Shown here piece after piece: positions 13,401 to 19,926 of a DNA stretch of 64,000 nucleotides. A model generated the notes under the pieces. The model was not told the origin of the DNA. It made no database searches and saw only the letters and a program-made list of their open reading frames with translations. Origin of the DNA: Prionace glauca (taxonomy: Eukaryota > Chordata > Chondrichthyes > Carcharhiniformes > Carcharhinidae). The stretch is from positions 7,637,449 through 7,701,448 of the forward strand of contig CM075743.1 in assembly GCA_037974335.1 (NCBI GenBank), read 5' to 3'. How positions within the stretch are numbered: the stretch's first letter is position 1; every line of letters begins with the position of its first letter. A program made the position numbers and the translations under genes.

Positions 13401-16400
13401 TCACAAGGGCAGTTAGGCATGGGCAACAAATGCTGTGTTAGCCAGCAACATTCACATCCCTGGAAGGAATATATTTAAAATGATACTCAAAAGGTTTGGG
13501 TTTGAGTAGTCTTAGCCCAGACCACTCATTATTCAGCATTTGTTGACCATTTGGTTAAGTTAGGTTACCAATGGTTGCTGGGGGCAGATGGAATTGGGGA
13601 GATAAGAAGTTGCCCTCAGAGTCCACGAGGATGAAATTCCTCAGCACAGTCACTTCATCAGGAAAATTATTTAACATGAAAATCAGAGAGCATCTCCTGT
13701 CATGGCCGCTAACTCTTGCAAGAGGGTCACAATGGCTGAGAGATCTTCCCCATCCCCTCCTCCCCCTCCCACATCAGCAACGGAATCAGGCATGAAGACA
13801 GGAACCTAATTCTCATCATTTTAAATACATTTAAATTGGCAGAGAAGTTTTTTGTCGCCCCCATTTCATTGCCTCTGCCAGATTGACATCACTCTGATAG
13901 GAATCACTACTGGTTTCCAAAAATGACCAGATTAGGGGCTCAGAGATGAGTTTCGCCCCCCAGGTGGTGAGGGAAACAGCCCCTCTCCCCATCTCCCCAC
14001 CCTCCGGCACCCTGGCACCATCCTGATGTGGAACTATATTCGCTGGAGCAAAGTCTTCACTCCTTCCCTAAGAGCACTGTGGGTGTACCTACACCACATG
14101 GATTGCAGCAGTTCATGAGTACAACTCACCACCACCTTCTCAAGGGCAATTAGCGATGGGTAATAAATGCTGGCCTAGCAGTGATACCCACATCTCATTA
14201 AAAAAACTTACAAATGCTGCGAGAACATTTCCGATTATTAAACTTGTGCAGTCATATTTTTAAAAATGCTCAAAGTATGTCAGTTCAAATACATTTGCCA
14301 CTTACCTTAGTCTCTCCTTGTCCTTTGCAAAGGCCTTCGGAGCTATTCAAAATGAAGTATAAAAATATCATTTGATTATTTGCTATCCTCACGTTACAGA
14401 TTCACCATCAAGATACATTTGCAGTGATTACTCATTGAAATTCTGCATTAGGTAGAATGATCAAAGCATGGGGTGGGATTTTCCAGCCTCGTTTTGCCCC
14501 AAAACCGGAGAATCCTGCCCCAGGTCAATGGACATTTGCGTGGTCTCCCCCCTCCCACCCATTACAATTCTTGTGGTGGATGGGAGGGGAGAATGCCCCT
14601 CCCCCCATGGTTTTACAATATTGTCCTTATTTTTAGCAGTTTAACATTGGACTGAGAAACCAGGATCTTGGAGATTTTGCAAAATATATAAATAAGTCTG
14701 CAGTAAATTATATCAACCTGTTGTACAATATAAATATGTCATTAAATATGCACACACGAATAAACATGTATTTATGCCCTACCTTGATTTACTTTAAGTT
14801 CTGTGGAACTTAGTAGATCCAGAATGTAAGGTCTGTCTATTCCACACCAGTACCAGCCCTTATCGTTTTGTGTTATTCGCTCCATATCAACTATAAGTTC
14901 TCCTTTTGCATTGTTGGCTCGAATTTTTATTCTGCCATCGTGACTTTTCGTCTCAAGGTTTTGGGTTTGTGCTAAAACAGTACAGCTCCTCCGGTAAAAG
15001 CCTCTGCACCAGTACTTCTGATAATCGCCGTAAGATTTGTCGAACTCGCACTTGAATTGGATTGATCCTCCCACTGTCGCAACCTTTTCACTTGGCCCAG
15101 TTATTGATGCGTATGTAACTGTAAGTGTGAAGATATCATACATTTTAAAGTACAATTATTTCACACTTCAGAGAAATGCAAGCAAATTAATGTTCCCTTC
15201 TCTCTGAGTGTTCCACTCATTTTCATTTTCTGGAACCTTCCCTGGTGTTTGGTTGGCTTTCCACTCTTTCATCCTCTCTGATTGGCTCTTTCAATGTCCT
15301 TTCTGGAACTCTCTTGTTTATCTCATCGGTGCTAATTCACTGACTGCGCTCTTCATAAAATCCCCACAGTCCAGAAGGAGGTCATTTGGCCCATCGAGTC
15401 TACAGCGACTCTCCAACAAGCGCATCTTACCCAGGCCTATCCCCAGCCCTGTCTCCGTAACTCCACACATTCACCTTCACCAATCCATCTAACCTGTACA
15501 GCTTTGGATTGTGGGAGGAAACCCATGCAGACATAGGGAGAAAGTGCAGACTCCACACAGGCAGTCACCCGAGGCCAGAATCGAGCTCGGGTCCCTGGCT
15601 GTGTGGGGCAGCAGTACTAACCACTGTGCCACGCACTCGCTTCAGTATTTCCCATTTTAGCTACCTGATTGTTAGCACTTTACCACATTAGCACTTCCAC
15701 ATTTTTAATAACAAATGTGCAATAAAAAATAAGCATTAGTTTGACAAAGGGAGTTTGGATCAGGTAGAAGACGCCAGGCAGGCTTGGGGAGAGGCCTACT
15801 GTAACATTCCAAATTGCCGTGGATTTCAGAGGAACTGGGGGTAGAGGCCTGGCTGGAATGTGTGGGGGTAGAATTTGCCCTACGATCCAAAGTCATCTTC
15901 TGGACCTGTGGAAGTTAAAACAGGTCTAGAGTGGCAAACATGCCCAATATGTGTACATGAAAGAATTGGCCCAGCGTACAGAGGTGAGACCAAAACCAGA
16001 GATATAAATTTAGACAGAAGTGGGAGGCCAGGTGTTCGAATAGTGAACATATTTTGTTTGAGATTCGGATAAAGTTTAAATTTAAAGTTTATTTATTAGT
16101 GTCACAAGTAGGTTAGGTTGATTGGCCACGCTAACTGCCGATTGAGTCTGCACATTAACCTTAAGAGAATCTTGAACAAGGACTCCCAATTCCCTTTGTG
16201 ATTCTGATTTCCTCAGCATTTCCCCATTTAGAAAATAGTCTATGGCTCCATCCCATCTTCCAAAGTGCATAACCTCACATTTTTCCGCATTGTATTCCAT
16301 CTGACACTTCTTTGCCCACTCTCCTAACCTGTCCAAGTCCTTCTGCAGCCCCCCTGCTTTATCAATATGACCTGTGTCTCTACAAAGCTTTGTATTATCT

Positions 16401-19400
16401 GCAAATTAGGCAACAGTGCCTTCAGTTCCTGCATTATCTTTCAAACTGAATTCTTTATTTTACGTTGAATCTCTTTGTTCGTCTCAAAATGAATCACTTC
16501 CCACTTTTCTGCCTTAAATTTCATTTATCACTTGCTTGCCTGTTCAACCATAACATCTCTGTCTTATTGATGTCTACCACTCTCCTCCTCACAGTTGACA
16601 ACGCTTCCAAGTTTTGTGTTCATCTGCAACTTTTGAAATTGTGACTGTCGCAACTAAACCTGGGTCGTTAATATAAAATCAAAAAATGTAGTGAATTAAT
16701 ATTGGGGAATACTGGGGAATTAATACTGGGGAACCCCACTATGTACCTTCCTCTGATTTATCAAATAACTTAGAAAATCATGGAAAATCATGTTCCTTTA
16801 ATTGTTTACTACCACTCTGTTCCTAATCACTCACTATTTATGCTGCCAGTGTACATTGGTTTGGCTAAATCCTCCCTCAGTGCACCCGGGCAGACACTAG
16901 AGTGTGGCAACTAGGGGATTTTCACACTAACTTCACCGCAGTGTTAATGTAAGCCTACTAGTGATACTAATAAATAAAAATAAACTTAAATAAAATTGCT
17001 GGTAAGCCTGTTACATTGCACTTTATCCAGCTGAGAGATGGCGAGAAGGTACATTGTAGCAGGACACAAGACTTCAAACAAATAGGGGAAGAGGACTGAA
17101 GCCATCTTGCTGTGAAGAAGGAAGTGGAACTAATGCAGTGAAAGCAGAGTTCGATGGGAGGGAGGGAGCAGAGACAGATTCAGAACGATTGACCTGGCTC
17201 TGTGAGGGAAGAGACCTGAGGGTTGAGGTGGAAGAAGAAATGATGAAGCAAAGATTTGGTGCATTTTTACAGTTTTTGTGGGGAAGTGCACCTGGAAGAC
17301 TTTGCTGGCTGTGGTCTAGAACATTGTGGTGGTTGTTTTGCAGAACGGTTTGTTCCTTCTTAAGCATTCTCAGAGTTCCTCTTATTGGGTCCAACAAACA
17401 AGAAGTGAGACTGTTGATGTGGTTAATTATGACCTTCACATCCATGTTGGAATCAGAAGTTGATGTAATAATGACTGTAATAATGGCTGTTGCATGTACT
17501 GCCACAGGCTAACATGGCCTGTGAGAAGGAGCAATCTGAGGAGTTTGCAGGAGCACCAGAGAATGTTGTATTACCTCTACATCGTGGAGATCCTGGAGAG
17601 AGTGCAGAGGAGATTTACCAGGATGTTGCCTGGTATGGAAGGGGCTGTCTTACGAGGAAAGATTGAACGCACTTGGGCTGTTTTCCCTTGAGAGACGTCG
17701 GCTGAGGGGGGATCTAATAGAGGTTTATAAGATTATGAAGGGGATAGATAGACTAAATGGTGGTAAGCTTTTTCCACTATTCGAAATGGATAGAACGAGG
17801 GGTCACGGGCTTAGGGTGAGGGGGGCTAGGTATAAGACAAATATTAGAGGGCAGTTTTTCACACAAAGGGTAGTGGGGATGTGGAATGCACTGCCGAGTA
17901 AGGTGGTGGAAGCAGGCACGCTAGGGTTGTTTAAGAGTCACTTGGACAGCCACATGAGCGGTCTACATATAGGGGGATATAGCAGGCCTTACTAAACATT
18001 GTAGGCTTGGGATTCCGTTTTTGCCTCAGGGATGTAGAGTCTTCGCCTGTTTAATAATGAATTTTTTGTCTCCACAGGCATTTAAGTCCACCTTGTTGAC
18101 CAGCAAGGGGCATGCATGCGGCAGGTTGTGGTGGGCTGCTCTTGGATGTTGCTTCGGGAGTTGCCTACTGCTTCATGTCGTTGGTGTGCGTAAACTGGAC
18201 CATCTCGAGGGCATCATGACAGCTCAGAGGCTATCTCTGTTGCTGTGCGGACACATGGATTTGGGCCTGTGTCCGTGGGAGTTTGCGCGTTCTCCCCATG
18301 GTTGCGTGGGTTTTCTCCGGGTGCTCCGGTTTCCTCCCACATCCCAAAAATGTGCTTTTAGGCTGATTGATTGGGTAAAAAATTGTCCCTATATTGGACC
18401 TCCCTGATCCTCGCACATTAGGCATAGACTAGAATCATGAATAGGTCACTGAGACAATGGGACGGTGGCGCGGGCTCGTTGGGCCGAAGGGCCTGTTTCC
18501 CGTGCTGTGTTGTTCTTTGTTCTACTTTCTCAGGCAGTCCCACTGGATTGAGGATGACTTGCTTCCACTTTGGTTCCATGGGTTTCTGCTGGCTGTTAAG
18601 TCCAGTGTGTGATCTGCAGACTCTGCCACATGTGAGTCAAGTGCTGCTCCAACGGTTGGGTTGATGGGTTGTTTGGAGGTTTGTACACTATCTCTGACAC
18701 CTTAACTTTACCTCTACATATTCCCGACAAAGCCTCTTGATGGGGCGGCATGGTGGCACAGTGGTTAGCATTGTTGCTTCACAATGCCAGGGACCCGGGT
18801 TCAATTCCAGCCATGGGCGACTGTGTAAAGTTTGTACATTCTCCCTATGTCTGTGTGGCTTTCTTCCCAAAGGTGAGCAGGTTAGATGGATTGGCCATGC
18901 CAAATTGTGTCTGAGGATGTGTAGTTTATGGGTATTGGTCAGGTAAGTATGCACAGTTACAGGGATAGGGCAGAGGTGGGCCTGGGTATAATGCTCTGTT
19001 GGAGAGTCAGGGTAGATGTGATGGGCTAAATGGTCTCTTTCCGCACTGCAGGGATTCTATACTATGATACTTCCTGTGTTATCTTTACGATGCACATTGA
19101 TGTCGTCTCTGGGGTAGTTTCTGTTTGTTTTATTCTCTGTGGTGATAGGGACATTAGCTCTGGGATTTTCTGAATCCCCAATGCTAGGTTTGCGATGGTG
19201 AAGGTGGCATGTCGTTGGTCAATGGCAGGGTCTTCTAGTGGTTGGCACTACTCACAGTGCCAGGAACCCGGGTTCAATTCCTGGCTTGGGTCACTGTCTG
19301 TGTGGAGTTGCATATTGTCTGTGTGGGTTTCCTCTGGGTGCTCCAGTTTGCTCCCACAGTCTGAACGATGTGCTGGTCAGATACATTGGCCAAGCTAAAT

Positions 19401-19891
19401 TCTCGCCCTGAACAAGCCCCGGAGTGTGGCAACTCGGGATTTTCATAGTAAATTCATTGCAGTGTTAACATAAGCCTGCTTGTGACTCTAATAAATAAAC
19501 TTTATAAACAATGTTTTATGTCCTTCACACAGTAGAATTGATCCCACTTACATTTAGATGTCAGTGGAAGAGCCAAGAATAATAGAGAAAGTATTGTGAA
19601 GACACAATGTATGTGTGTGCCATTCTCTTAAGGCCACAATTGCATCTCATATCCTCTGGTACACGGGGCTTCCCAGCTGGTTTATGTGGATGGGCAAGGA
19701 AATGTGGCAGTGCAAACCATCCAGTGCAGGGAGTGGGGGTGGGGGTGGGTGGGAGGGGGTGTTCTTTGACGTAATTATCAGAATTCAATTTCTGGCAGAG
19801 GTCTTGGAATACCACGCTGAAAAGGGACAGGAAGGGGTTGGGAGATGGGGGAATCGTGCGCGCCCCCCACCCAATCCACTCCCCCCCCCCC

Positions 19892-19926
<35 letters not shown>

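Noticed and set aside
17138-17512. Open frames of over 120 codons on both strands as a gene
   Set aside because: Openness on both strands reflects composition; no domain, splice border or homology is recognisable.
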